From positions 119,741-183,740 of the forward strand of contig NZ_JADNBB010000001.1 of assembly GCF_015550595.1 (NCBI RefSeq): a stretch of DNA of 64,000 nucleotides, read 5' to 3'. The position numbers were made by a program, and so were the translations under genes. The notes below the pieces were generated by a model, which saw only the letters and a list, made by a program, of their open reading frames with translations, searched no databases and had not been told where the DNA came from. This DNA comes from Parabacteroides goldsteinii. GTDB taxonomy: Bacteria; Bacteroidota; Bacteroidia; Bacteroidales; Tannerellaceae. Shown one piece after another: positions 15,473-25,429 of the stretch. Each line of letters begins with the position of its first letter. Within the stretch, counting starts at the first letter, position 1.

Positions 15473-18400
15473 ATGAAAATTATATGGATCAACGAAATCT
15501 CTTTTACAAAAGAGGTTAAAAGACTATTGCTTCTTATGAAAATCACATTGATAATACTATTTATATGTATTTTCCAATTGCAGGCTGTTACTTCTTATAG
15601 CCAAACAACTACAATTTCTATTGAAACTAAAGAAATTCCGCTGGAAGATATCTTTAACGAGATAGAGGATCGGAGTGAATACTTGTTTAACTACCGGGAT
15701 AGTGATATCAGTCATTTTAAAACAAGAATAAATGTAAAGAACGGGAATATAGAGGATATTCTTACTCAGGTACTGAGTAAGACAGACCTGTCATTTACTG
15801 TAAATGACAGGCATGTCTTACTCAGGTACTGAGTAAGACAGACCTGTCATTTACTGTAAATGACAGGCATGTTACTATTTTTAAGACACCTAAAACAGAA
15901 AGTGATAACCGGAAAGTAATAACCGGAAATGTAAAGGATGACAGAGGAGAACTTTTATTAGGAGTTTCAATTCTTATAAAAGGTACTTCTCAGGGAACGG
16001 TAACGGATATAGATGGCAATTATTCAATAGAAGTACCTGATGATCAATCTGTTTTGGTTTTCACTTATCTGGGTTATAAAACCAAAGAATTATCTGTTTC
16101 CGGAAAAGCAAAACTGAACGTTGTTTTGATGGAAGATACTCAGAATTTAGAAGAGGTGGTAATTGTTGGATATGGAACGATGAAGAAAGAGAATCTGACT
16201 GGTGCTGTAGCTCAATTGAAAGGGGATGCTTTGGAAAGCCGCCCTGTAACGAATATTTCGCAGGCTTTGCAGGGAACGGTTGCCAATCTGAATATTTCAT
16301 CATCAGGAGGTGGTGCTCCCGGATCAAAACCGTCTATAAATATTCGTGGGTATACGGGCTTTGGCTTGAACAGTGATGGTAATATGGAGTCAAAATCACA
16401 ATCACCTTTAATTATAATAGATGGAATACAAGGTGGTGATCTTAATTCTATTAATATGGAAGACGTGGAAAGTATTTCCGTATTAAAAGATGCCGCATCT
16501 ACAGCTATTTATGGTTCGAGTGCTCCTTATGGCGTTATTATCATTAATACGAAAAAAGGGAAAAGAGGTTCCAAGGCAACTATAACATATAACAATAACT
16601 TTGGATTTGCACAGCCTATAAACTTACCACACATGCTTAACTCACTTGATTTTGCCAATCTTTATAATGAGGCGGCGGATAATGCAGGTATAGCACGACC
16701 TTTTACTGATGAAAACATTCAGCGCCTTAAGGACTATCAAGCTGGCATATTGAAGGATGAAACCATCGCCAATCCGGCTGCAGGTACAGATGACTGGCTG
16801 ACATGGACCGGAAATGGAAATAATGACTGGTTTGATGTATTTTTTAAGAATGTATCTTTTAGTCAACAGCATAATATAGGAGTTTCCGGTGGTACCGATA
16901 AAAGCAATTATTATGTAGGTCTTGGGTATAATCAAAAAAATGGTATGTATAATTACGGGGATGATGCCTATAAGCGTTATAATATGAGGACTAATCTTTC
17001 CATAAATCTAACGAACTGGCTTACTTTTAATACGCGTGGATCTTATTCACGTGCCACAACAGATTCTCCGAATACTTATGAAGGAAAAACCGGCGGCTAT
17101 ATGCATCAGATTGCAAGAAAATGGCCCACCGCCCCGTTGCGCAATCCTGATGGTTATTACTCGTATGCAAGTGACATTCGATTGCAGGATGAAGGAGGAC
17201 GTTCGAAAGCAACGACAGATCAAGCCATATTGACTGGTGAGTTTGTTATTACTCCTTTAGCAGGCTGGGATATTACCGCCAATTACACTTTCGATGGTGC
17301 TTATATACACAAATCCGATCATGAAAAAACATTGTATGTAACTAACCCGAGTGGAGCTACAACCTTGTATTCTGGAACTTCTCCCAATAGTTTCTCAAGA
17401 ACTAGCAACAAGAACCAGCATCATGTAATCAACATGTTCTCTTCTTATGAGAAACAGATTAAGGATCACTATTTTAAAGCTATGATAGGATATACGCAGG
17501 AACTTTACGATAATTTGGAACAATACTCCGGCAATTCTTATTTGTATTCGGATGATGTACCTTCTTTATCATTAACTTATGGTACTGCTCCCTCTATCAG
17601 CGATAAAGCAAGTCAGTTAGCTATCCGTGGAGGATTCGGACGAATCAACTATAATTATAAAGAAAGATATTTGGTGGAATTAAACGGACGTTATGATGGA
17701 ACTTCTCGTTTTCTGAAAGATGTACGCTACAAATTCTATCCGGGAGTTTCTGCTGCCTGGGTTTTATCGAAAGAAAATTTCTGGAGGCCAATAGAATCTT
17801 ATGTGAATACATTCAAGTTCAGAGTGTCTTATGGCTCATTGGGTGATCAGGGATTTGTAGATAGTTATTATCCATTCTATCCGTCCATGACAACAAAGGC
17901 TCCCACAGGTAGCAACTGGCTCTTTGCAGATGGAAGACATGCTTATGTGAGCTATCCGGGACTAATTAATCCGAACCTGACCTGGGTTACTACTACTACA
18001 ATCGACTTTGGAGTGGACATGGCATTTCTTAGCAATAGATTAAATTTTACATTTGACTGGTATAAACGTTCGGCAAAAGACTTTGTCGGTCCGGCAGAAG
18101 TATTGCCCTCTATTATCGGTGCAAGTTCTCCACAGACAAATAATTCAGCCATGGAAACGAAAGGTTTTGATTTATCTCTTAGCTGGAAAGATCGTATAGG
18201 TGAATTTAATTACGGTGTAAATTTTGTATTAAGTGACTATATGAGTAAGGTTACAGATTACCCAAACCCAACAGGATTAAATACTACCTGGTACAAAGGA
18301 CGTAAAGTAGGGGATGTCTGGGGATATGAAACAGTAGGATTCTTTCAGTCGGAAGAAGAGATAGCGTCTGCTCCTACACAGGAAAAAATCTATGCAACAT

Positions 18401-18996
18401 GGACGCCGGGAGATATCCGTTATAAAGATCAGAACGGAGATAATAGAATTGACTGGGGAGATAACACCCTGGAAAATCCGGGCGATAAAAAAATACTCGG
18501 TAATACGACTCCTCGCTTCTCATATGGTCTGACTTTAAACGGAGATTACAAAGGATTCGATTTCTCTGTCTTTATGCAGGGAGTAGCAAAACGTGATGCC
18601 TGGCTTAGTTCAAATATATTCTGGGGGATAACAGGAGGTCAGTGGCATAGTTCTGTTTTGACTACTCACACGGATAGATGGTCGGAAAACAATCCGAATG
18701 GATATTTCCCTAAATATTATTTGTCTTCGCAAAATGATAAGAATACTCAGACTCAATCCCGTTATAAGCAAAATGCAGCTTACATGCGTATCAAGAATTT
18801 GCAGTTAGGTTATTCTTTCCCGAAATCGTTGATCAGCAAGATTAATTTTGAACGATTAAGAGTATATGCAAGTGTGGATAATCTGGCAACTTTTACTAGT
18901 CTGATTGAAACTGTTGATCCTGAATTTTCAGCGAGTGACGGAAAATTGTATCCGTTACAGCGTACCTGGTCTTTGGGTATGAATATTACATTTTAA
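15473..18996 (+). pseudogene. SusC/RagA TonB-dependent receptor, frameshifted by a 56-bp duplication
   Basis: The first open part (15473-15832) encodes a signal region and an STN domain (TISIETKEIPLEDIFNEIEDRSEYLFNYRD...), then stops at TGA. The second (open well before 16054, to 18996) encodes the carboxypeptidase-like domain (GNVKDDRGELLLGVSILIKGTSQG), the EEVVIVGYGTMKKENLTG box, the plug and the barrel, ending in LGMNITF. The break is an exact 56-bp tandem duplication at 15761-15872. Removing one copy restores one continuous frame of 1155 codons, with the STN end reading NDRHVTIFKTPKTE. As it stands, the barrel part has no signal peptide, so the receptor should be nonfunctional. It would have imported glycans with the SusD lipoprotein encoded next. 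Confidence 0.9.
15761..15872 (+). repeat. 56-bp perfect tandem duplication inside susC
   Basis: 15761-15816 and 15817-15872 are identical. Each unit holds two perfect palindromes: a 21-bp one (CTTACTCAG-GTA-CTGAGTAAG, 15761-15781) and a 25-bp one (15787-15811, arms CCTGTCATTTAC/GTAAATGACAGG around one T). Since 56 is not a multiple of three, the duplication shifts the frame. Confidence 0.95.
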
Positions 18997-19022
18997 TTGT
19001 TTAACTATATGAAAATACAAGT

Positions 19023-20816
19023 ATGAATAAGTTTAAATTCAAATTATATACGATAGTCTTTTCCTTGATTTTACTTTTTCCGGCATGTAATGATGATTTT
19101 CTGGAAAGAGGTCCGATCGTAAATATAAGTGATGCCAATTTTTGGAAAACGACAAGCGATCTTGAGCTATATACCAATAATTTTTACAACAGTAGTTTGC
19201 TGGATCGTTATGCTGATTGGGGATCAATAGGCCCGTATGGTGTAGATGCCGACAATGGAGCAGACACGCAGGTGACATATAATTATAATACCCGCATGAA
19301 TGGGGAATCGACAGTTCCAGCTTCCGGTGGCGGATGGGCTATCGGTGATTGGTCTACTTTGCGTAATATAAATTACTTTATGACAAATTATGACAAAGTG
19401 GATGCTCCCTGGGATCAGGTAAAAGATTATGTAGGGGAAGCATTATTCTTCCGGTCACTCTTCTATTTTGGAAAACTGAAGAGCTTTGGAGATTTGCCTT
19501 GGGTAACCTCTACACTCGACAATACTTCAAGTGTGTTGTATGAAGGACGTTTACCCCGCAATCAAGTGGTCGATTCTATTATGGTTGATCTCGATAAAGC
19601 AATAGAATATTTACCGGAAAGAGGCCCTTCGTATACAGGTAGAATCACAAAAGAGGTTGCTTTATTGCTACAGGCCAGAATTGCTTTATATGAAGGCACA
19701 TGGGAAAAATATCATGGAATTAAAAATACTCCGTTTAAAGTAGAAAATTCTGATGGGACGAAATTTATTCAAAAAGCGGCAGAAGCTTCGAATACATTGA
19801 TTGCTATGGCTGAATCGAATGGAAATACAGGATTAGCAGACTGTACGGGAGAAGCCGGATATACGAACTTGTTCAATCAGCGTGATTATAGCTCCAATAA
19901 GGAAGTATTGTTGTGGCGTAAATATTCTGTTACCGACGGGCAATATACTCGCTGGGGAGCTTATTATTATGGTGCAGGAAGAGGTATCACTAAAAATCTG
20001 GTTGATTCTTATTTGTGCAAAGACGGAAAACCTATTTCTACATCGGATATGTATCAAGGGGACAAAACATTGAAAGATGTTGTAGCTAATCGTGATCCGC
20101 GTTTGAATCAGACAATATTTGTTGACGACGAAAAGCATACCCTTTTTGCGGACAATAATACATTCTTTGCTACCCCTGCTTTCGAAGGCGTTATTAATAA
20201 TAGTTGTCCTACCGGATATCAATTGTACAAAGGATATAATACAAATTGGATAGAATGTATTAATCAACAAAGTACTATTGGAACTATCTACTTCCGTTAT
20301 GCAGAAGCTTTACTTATCAATGCAGAGGCAAAAGCAGAATTAGGAACAATTACTCAATTGGATGTAGACAAAACGATTAATGCCTTGCGTACTCGAGTTG
20401 GTATGAATGAAGGTTTATTGAATATCAATAACATTACGACCGATCCAAACTGGGAATTTAAAAATATCAGTCCTCTCCTGAATGAAATACGCAGAGAGCG
20501 TAAGATTGAATTTGCCTGCGAAGGTTTCCGTAAAGATGACATTTTCAGATGGGCAGCAGCAGATGAATTGATCGTTGGCAAAAACCCAAAAGGAGCAGTA
20601 AAAGCTCAGTGGGCAGATTATCCTAATACAACAGATGCTTTTGTGGAAGCTTGGAAGGTTTTGGGAGAAGACGAAAAAGGCTATATCGATCCTTTTAAAT
20701 CATATCCAGCAATGGCTACCGGATATAAATTTAATTTGGGTAGAGATTATTTGTCGCCTATACCAACGAATGAATTAACATTGAATCCAGAGTTAAGACA
20801 AAATCCAGGATGGTAA
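19023..20816 (+). CDS. SusD/RagB outer-membrane glycan-binding lipoprotein
   Basis: The 597-aa lipoprotein (LILLFPACNDDFLERGP, lipid Cys at ~22) has typical SusD features: DANFWKTTSDLELYTNNFYN near the start, RSLFYFGKLKSFGDLPWVT (TPR region), RYAEALLINAEAKAELG, ALRTRVGM, LLNEIRRERKIEFACEGFRKDDIFRW, and the end LTLNPELRQNPGW. It sits on top of the SusC barrel and binds substrate. The gene starts 26 bp after the susC stop. It is intact although its partner is frameshifted. Confidence 0.95.
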   Translation: MNKFKFKLYTIVFSLILLFPACNDDFLERGPIVNISDANFWKTTSDLELYTNNFYNSSLLDRYADWGSIGPYGVDADNGADTQVTYNYNTRMNGESTVPASGGGWAIGDWSTLRNINYFMTNYDKVDAPWDQVKDYVGEALFFRSLFYFGKLKSFGDLPWVTSTLDNTSSVLYEGRLPRNQVVDSIMVDLDKAIEYLPERGPSYTGRITKEVALLLQARIALYEGTWEKYHGIKNTPFKVENSDGTKFIQKAAEASNTLIAMAESNGNTGLADCTGEAGYTNLFNQRDYSSNKEVLLWRKYSVTDGQYTRWGAYYYGAGRGITKNLVDSYLCKDGKPISTSDMYQGDKTLKDVVANRDPRLNQTIFVDDEKHTLFADNNTFFATPAFEGVINNSCPTGYQLYKGYNTNWIECINQQSTIGTIYFRYAEALLINAEAKAELGTITQLDVDKTINALRTRVGMNEGLLNINNITTDPNWEFKNISPLLNEIRRERKIEFACEGFRKDDIFRWAAADELIVGKNPKGAVKAQWADYPNTTDAFVEAWKVLGEDEKGYIDPFKSYPAMATGYKFNLGRDYLSPIPTNELTLNPELRQNPGW

Positions 20817-20835
20817 GATTCGTTTAACTTTTATA

Positions 20836-20872
20836 AGAATTCTATTGGTAGTTAAGCTACCAATAGAATTCT
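20836..20872 (+). terminator. Long perfect hairpin after the first susD
   Basis: A 16-bp perfect stem (arms containing GAATTCTATTGGTAG and its complement) surrounds a 5-base TTAAG loop, 20 bp after the susD stop. It may end the susCD transcript partially or protect its 3' end; the next gene starts 46 bp later on the same strand. Confidence 0.6.
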
Positions 20873-20917
20873 CATTCGTTTATACTAATTGGGTTTGTTA
20901 TTAAAACATTTATATGT

Positions 20918-22027
20918 ATGAAATATATTTTTTACTGTTTTATCTTATTCTTTACTGTTCTACCTGTTACTGCACAATGGAAATGGTACAATCCGCTTAA
21001 AAATAGTTTCCCCGTTATCCAAAATCAAGGATTTACACAAGAAGTAGGATACTCGTACCACCGGTTGCCCGATCGGGCGAAGGATGTTGTGCGAAAAGAA
21101 GTCTGGAATCTTTCCAGGGAATCGGCCGGGTTGTCAATACATTTCTTCTGTAATGCACCACAGATTAAAGTCCGATATCAAGTAACAGGCGGTTTTGCCA
21201 TGCCTCACATGCCATCAACGGGGGTTTCCGGAATTGATCTTTATCGCATGGATAACGATCTTTCGTGGAATTTCTGTTTCGGGAATTATGCTTTTGCCGA
21301 TACGATAGTATATTCATATAATCATATGAAAAAGAATCTCGGTCGGAAGAAAGGTTTCGAATACAAACTGTTTCTTCCTCTCTACAACGGTGTGAAGTGG
21401 ATGGAAATCGGCGTAGCGGAAGATGAAAACATTGAGTTTGTTCCTGTATCTAAAGAACCTGCCATTATTGTGTATGGTACTTCTATCGTACAGGGAGCTT
21501 GTGCTTCACGGCCGGGTATGGCCTGGACTAATATTTTACAGCGCTCGTTGAATTGTCCGGTTATAAATCTTGGTTTTTCCGGTAATGGTAAACTCGAAGA
21601 AAATGTATTAGGGTTTATCAGTGAACTGAATGCTAGTTTGTTTATTTTGGATTGTATGCCTAATTTCCCGAATGACGACTATGAAACGATTTATACGCAT
21701 GTAGTTAATGCGGTTAAACAACTTCGTTTGACACATAAAACTCCGATCTTGCTCGTTGAACATGCCGGTTATAGTAATGCCAAAACAGATTCGACGCAAT
21801 TCGAATATTATGATCACACGAACAGAGCTTCCAGAAAAGCATTCGAAACATTGACAGCTGAAGGTGTTCCGTCTGTTTTTTATGTTTCACATGAAGAACT
21901 GGATTTTGATCCGGATGCATGGGTTGATTATGTTCATCCTTCAGACATAGGTATGCAACGACAGGCAAAAGTTTTAGAGAAAGCAATACGAGATATTTTA
22001 CAAAAAAATAGCAATTTTCTGCTTTAG
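20918..22027 (+). CDS. SGNH/GDSL esterase with GxDLY N-terminal domain
   Basis: The 369-aa exported protein (signal peptide ending PVTAQ, residue ~19) has two parts. The N-terminal beta-sandwich (~25-175) contains the STGVSGIDLYRMDN motif of the GxDLY family. The C-terminal SGNH hydrolase (~180-365) has block I YGTSIVQGACASRPG (nucleophile Ser), block III GFSGNGKL and block V WVDYVHPSDIGMQ (catalytic Asp and His). Related proteins act as carbohydrate esterases, so deacetylation of a glycan captured by the neighbouring SusCD pair is plausible. It is co-oriented with susD and the phosphoesterase gene. Confidence 0.85.
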   Translation: MKYIFYCFILFFTVLPVTAQWKWYNPLKNSFPVIQNQGFTQEVGYSYHRLPDRAKDVVRKEVWNLSRESAGLSIHFFCNAPQIKVRYQVTGGFAMPHMPSTGVSGIDLYRMDNDLSWNFCFGNYAFADTIVYSYNHMKKNLGRKKGFEYKLFLPLYNGVKWMEIGVAEDENIEFVPVSKEPAIIVYGTSIVQGACASRPGMAWTNILQRSLNCPVINLGFSGNGKLEENVLGFISELNASLFILDCMPNFPNDDYETIYTHVVNAVKQLRLTHKTPILLVEHAGYSNAKTDSTQFEYYDHTNRASRKAFETLTAEGVPSVFYVSHEELDFDPDAWVDYVHPSDIGMQRQAKVLEKAIRDILQKNSNFLL

Positions 22028-22134
22028 GGACAGATGATATCTCATAGGGTTGTTAATATCCCAAACACCTGTTATCAGTACAGATATATATGGTACGAAC
22101 TCTTATTTTTATGCATCGTTAAATAATATAATAT

Positions 22135-23139
22135 ATGAAACGCCGTAATTTTCTTGAATGCTGCATGCTTTCCCTGGTAGCGGCAGCAGCAAAAGCCAAA
22201 GGAGTCAGTATTGAGATGGAGACATCAAAATTCAACCGACTGAAGTTTGGCGTCATCTCGGATATCCATCCGGATATAATGCATGATGGCGAACACCGGC
22301 TACAGGTCTTTTTGGAGGCTGCAGCTAAAAATAAAGTTGATTTTATTATTGAGTTAGGTGATTTCTGTTTTGCCAAAGAGGCGAACGTCCCTTTCCGAAA
22401 TTTATGGGACAAGTACCCTGGCGATAAATATCATGTTTTAGGTAATCATGATATGGATATCTGCACCAAGGAAGAATATATGAAATTTGTCGGAATGAAG
22501 AGCCGTTACTATTCTTTCGATAAAGGTGATTTTCATTTTATCGTGCTTGATCCGAACAACTTATTTGTTGATGGGGAATATATTCCCTATAAAAACGGAA
22601 ATTTCTATGTAGATATGTCCCAACGCGAACATCTAGATCCGGAACAGATTGAATGGTTGAAAAAAGATCTGGCTGCTACTAATAAACGTTGTATTCTTTT
22701 CTCGCATGAATGCTTTGAAAATACGGTTCAGAACAGAGAACTAGTACGCAGTATCCTGGAGGCAGAAAATAAGCGATGTGGCTTTAAGAAGGTAATTGCC
22801 GCTTTCAGCGGGCACGATCATACAAATTATACAAAAGAGATCAACGGCATTACTTATATTCAGATCAACAGTGCCTCCAACCAATGGGTCGGTGAGGAAT
22901 ATGCCTGTCCGGAACGCTTCAGTGAGGAGATAAACAAACGGCATCCTTCGTTAAAGTATACTGTTCCTTATACCGATTCTCTTTTTGCAATTGTAACGTT
23001 AACTCCAAACTGCTTGAAGATGAAAGGACGCGAGAGCACATTCATTGCTCCTACCCCCATAGAGATGGGAATACCGGATACTCTATATCCTTTTCCGTTA
23101 GTTCCCTGGATCAAAGATTTTTCTTTACACATTAAATAA
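22135..23139 (+). CDS. Calcineurin-like metallophosphoesterase, exported
   Basis: The 334-aa protein shows the metallophosphoesterase signature in order: GVISDIHPD (motif I), IIELGDFCF (II, GDx), VLGNHDMD (III, GNHD), ILFSHECFEN (IV) and AAFSGHDHTNY (V, GHxH-like). The N-terminus MKRRNFLECCMLSLVAAAAKAKG resembles a twin-arginine-type or short Sec signal. It would remove phosphate from an unknown ester in the periplasm, possibly from a phosphorylated sugar released by the locus. It starts 107 bp after the esterase gene, on the same strand. Confidence 0.85.
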   Translation: MKRRNFLECCMLSLVAAAAKAKGVSIEMETSKFNRLKFGVISDIHPDIMHDGEHRLQVFLEAAAKNKVDFIIELGDFCFAKEANVPFRNLWDKYPGDKYHVLGNHDMDICTKEEYMKFVGMKSRYYSFDKGDFHFIVLDPNNLFVDGEYIPYKNGNFYVDMSQREHLDPEQIEWLKKDLAATNKRCILFSHECFENTVQNRELVRSILEAENKRCGFKKVIAAFSGHDHTNYTKEINGITYIQINSASNQWVGEEYACPERFSEEINKRHPSLKYTVPYTDSLFAIVTLTPNCLKMKGRESTFIAPTPIEMGIPDTLYPFPLVPWIKDFSLHIK

Positions 23140-23140
23140 C

Positions 23141-23203
23141 TAAAAAGAAAAAGGTGTGTCGGAGCGAACTTGGTCAGCCATGACATACCTTCTTCTTTTG
23201 TAT
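23141..23203. terminator. Bidirectional hairpin between convergent genes
   Basis: AAAAGAAAAAGGTGTGTC pairs imperfectly with GACATACCTTCTTCTTTT, leaving T-rich tracts on both strands. It lies between the phosphoesterase (plus) and the CtpA-type protease (minus). Confidence 0.6.
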
Positions 23204-23219
23204 TTTGAAAACTTGACTT

Positions 23220-24809
23220 TTACTTTCCCAACTCCTTATTATAAACCGCCTCATCATTAATAATGCGAAGAGCCTCTTTAAAGCTTTCGTTATCATCGTT
23301 TATAATCTGGAAATACTCGGCCATATCATACAAATCGCGGGCGATCAAGGCCTTTATCTGAAGGGTGATAAGAGGTTTGGAACGATTGTATTGTTCTTCG
23401 TTGAACTCGATCTTTTCATCTTTACCCAATTCGATCAGTTCCTGTAATGTTTCTTCCGGAACGGTAAAATCTTTTTTGTACTGACTGAATTTCGGATATT
23501 TTTTGTTCATCGCGGCACGGTTACGGTCCAGATAACTCATGGAAACACGGTTTACCAGTCCGGTAGCAACCAGGCTACGATGATAATCCGTATAACGGGT
23601 CGTGTCGACCGGAATAAAGACGTCGGGCATGATACCGCCACCACCGTAAACGATACGTTTCGTCTCCAGTGTATTATATTTCATTGAATCCGGGAAATGG
23701 ATGCTGTCGGCACTCATCAGCTCGCCACGGTTGTAGCGGTCGATCAGGTCGTGCTGGTAGTCTTCCAGTTTGCCGTTCTCATAATGTTTTTGGATACTTC
23801 GTCCGGTAGGCGTGTAATAACGGGCAACCGTCAAACGAATCATCGAGCCGTCCGGCATAGGGATCGGTTTTTGTACCAGTCCTTTACCGAATGTACGGCG
23901 GCCGACAACAACACCACGGTCCCAATCCTGTACGGCACCGGAGAGGATTTCACTGGCAGAAGCAGACGATTCGTCCACTAATACCACCAGACGACCTTCT
24001 TCAAAATTGCCTTTGGCTGTAGATTTTGCTTCGTCGCGCGGCTGTTTGTTTCCTTCCGTATAAACAATCAGTTTGTCTTTATCCAGGAATTCATCCGCCA
24101 GTTCGATGGCGATGTTGAGATAACCTCCGCCATTTCCCTGCAGGTCGAGGATCAGGTTCTTCATTCCCTGTTTTTGCAGTTTAGCAAGCGCCTCACGGAA
24201 CTCGTCAGCCGAAGAAGCGGCAAAACGGTTCAGTTTGATATATCCGGTCTGCTTGTCTGCCATATAAGCGGCATCCAGGCTGGTTACAGGTATCTTGCCA
24301 CGAATAATCTTGAACTCGATTAACTCCGGATTCTTATTACGCAATACTTTTATGCTGACTTCGGTTCCTTTCGGACCACGCAAGCGTTTCATAATGTCGG
24401 TAGTCTTCATTTTAACACCGGCTATCAGGGTATCGTCAACCATAATGATACGGTCGCCGGCCACTAGCCCTACCTTTTCAGAAGGTCCGCCAGGGATTAC
24501 CTGGATAACATATAATGTATCGGTCAACATGTTGAACTGGATGCCGATACCGTCGAAGTTACCTTGTAGAGGTTCGGTCATTTCTTTTGTCTCTTCCGGA
24601 TCCATGTAGTTTGAATGTGGGTCCAGTTTTTCCAGCATACCGATAATCGCATCTTCCACCAACTTGGAATCATCCACCGGATCTACATAGAGATTCGAGA
24701 TGGCATACAATGCCATGGATAATTTGCGGGCATCCTGATTCGGTTTCTGGGCCACTGCCGACGTGATAGCAATCATCGCGACAAGCAGGGAGAATAGGAT
24801 TCGTTTCAT
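23220..24809 (-). CDS. S41 carboxyl-terminal processing protease (CtpA-like)
   Basis: I chose the ATG at 24809 (MKRILFSLLVAMIAITSAVAQ, signal peptide). The open frame continues upstream but would overlap coaD. The 529-aa protein has an N-terminal helical domain with DPHSNYMDPEE, a PDZ domain (~85-170, GIGIQFNMLTDTLYVIQVIPGGPSEKVGL), and the S41 core with the Ser nucleophile in DESSASASEI and the catalytic Lys in FGKGLVQ. A C-terminal helical extension follows. It cleaves periplasmic protein tails. It lies directly downstream of coaD (25 bp gap). Confidence 0.9.
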   Translation of the reverse strand: MKRILFSLLVAMIAITSAVAQKPNQDARKLSMALYAISNLYVDPVDDSKLVEDAIIGMLEKLDPHSNYMDPEETKEMTEPLQGNFDGIGIQFNMLTDTLYVIQVIPGGPSEKVGLVAGDRIIMVDDTLIAGVKMKTTDIMKRLRGPKGTEVSIKVLRNKNPELIEFKIIRGKIPVTSLDAAYMADKQTGYIKLNRFAASSADEFREALAKLQKQGMKNLILDLQGNGGGYLNIAIELADEFLDKDKLIVYTEGNKQPRDEAKSTAKGNFEEGRLVVLVDESSASASEILSGAVQDWDRGVVVGRRTFGKGLVQKPIPMPDGSMIRLTVARYYTPTGRSIQKHYENGKLEDYQHDLIDRYNRGELMSADSIHFPDSMKYNTLETKRIVYGGGGIMPDVFIPVDTTRYTDYHRSLVATGLVNRVSMSYLDRNRAAMNKKYPKFSQYKKDFTVPEETLQELIELGKDEKIEFNEEQYNRSKPLITLQIKALIARDLYDMAEYFQIINDDNESFKEALRIINDEAVYNKELGK

Positions 24810-24834
24810 TTTAAATCTTTTATTTCGTAAATTG

Positions 24835-25389
24835 TCAATATAAGTTCGTACCCTTTGGCACGAACTGAGAAATATCTTTTCCATAACGCAGCAGTTCGCG
24901 TACGATACTGGAGCTGATATGTGTATGTTCGGGTTCGGTAAACAGGATAAATGTTTCGATACCACTCAGTTTACGGTTTACGTCGGCAATACTTTTCTCG
25001 TACTCGAAATCGTTTACCGTACGGATACCGCGTAAGATAAAACCGGCCCCCACTTCCTCTGCAAAATCAACAGTCAGTGAGTCGTACGACATTACCTTTA
25101 CTCTCAATTCCTCCTTATACAGGTTTTCGATCGCTTCCAACCGTTCTTTGAGAGGGAAATAGGTTTGTTTCTTCTCGTTGACACCAATAGAGATAATAAT
25201 TTCATCCACCAGAGCCAGTCCGCGACTTACCAACGATTGATGTCCGATGGTGAAGGGATCGAAAGTTCCGGGGAACAAAGCAATACGCTTGTTCAGTTGA
25301 CAGGCGACTGGTGACAGGTGACCATTTTTGTCGCCGTCAATTTCTACTGCACTGCTCTGATTGTTGCGTGTAATATCTTTATTTTCCAT
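24835..25389 (-). CDS. coaD: Phosphopantetheine adenylyltransferase, N-terminally extended
   Basis: It catalyses the adenylation of 4'-phosphopantetheine in CoA synthesis. From [20 protein letters not shown] (nucleotidyl-transfer motif with TxGH) to [16 protein letters not shown] (ISSTxVR-like) the protein matches the ~155-aa family. Ahead of the usual start, this copy has about 33 more residues from the ATG at 25389 ([10 protein letters not shown]...), and no ATG exists at the normal position, where CTG stands. The extra part is encoded partly by a tract (25290-25330) made of repeated CTGTCA/CTGGTGACA-like words, like that in the gap to parE. Another ATG at 25419 is possible. Confidence 0.85.
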   Translation of the reverse strand: MENKDITRNNQSSAVEIDGDKNGHLSPVACQLNKRIALFPGTFDPFTIGHQSLVSRGLALVDEIIISIGVNEKKQTYFPLKERLEAIENLYKEELRVKVMSYDSLTVDFAEEVGAGFILRGIRTVNDFEYEKSIADVNRKLSGIETFILFTEPEHTHISSSIVRELLRYGKDISQFVPKGTNLY

Positions 25390-25429
25390 ATTGTTTCTTT
25401 TCAAACTGCCAACTGCCACTCGTCAACTG

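Noticed and set aside
16054-18996. A separate shorter susC gene starting at 16054
   Set aside because: The frame is open upstream through the carboxypeptidase-like domain to the end of the STN domain, and removal of the 56-bp duplication joins it to the first part; 16054 is an internal TTG with no signal peptide.
24809-24965. Longer start for the CtpA-type protease
   Set aside because: It would overlap coaD by about 130 bp and hide a clear signal peptide at 24809.
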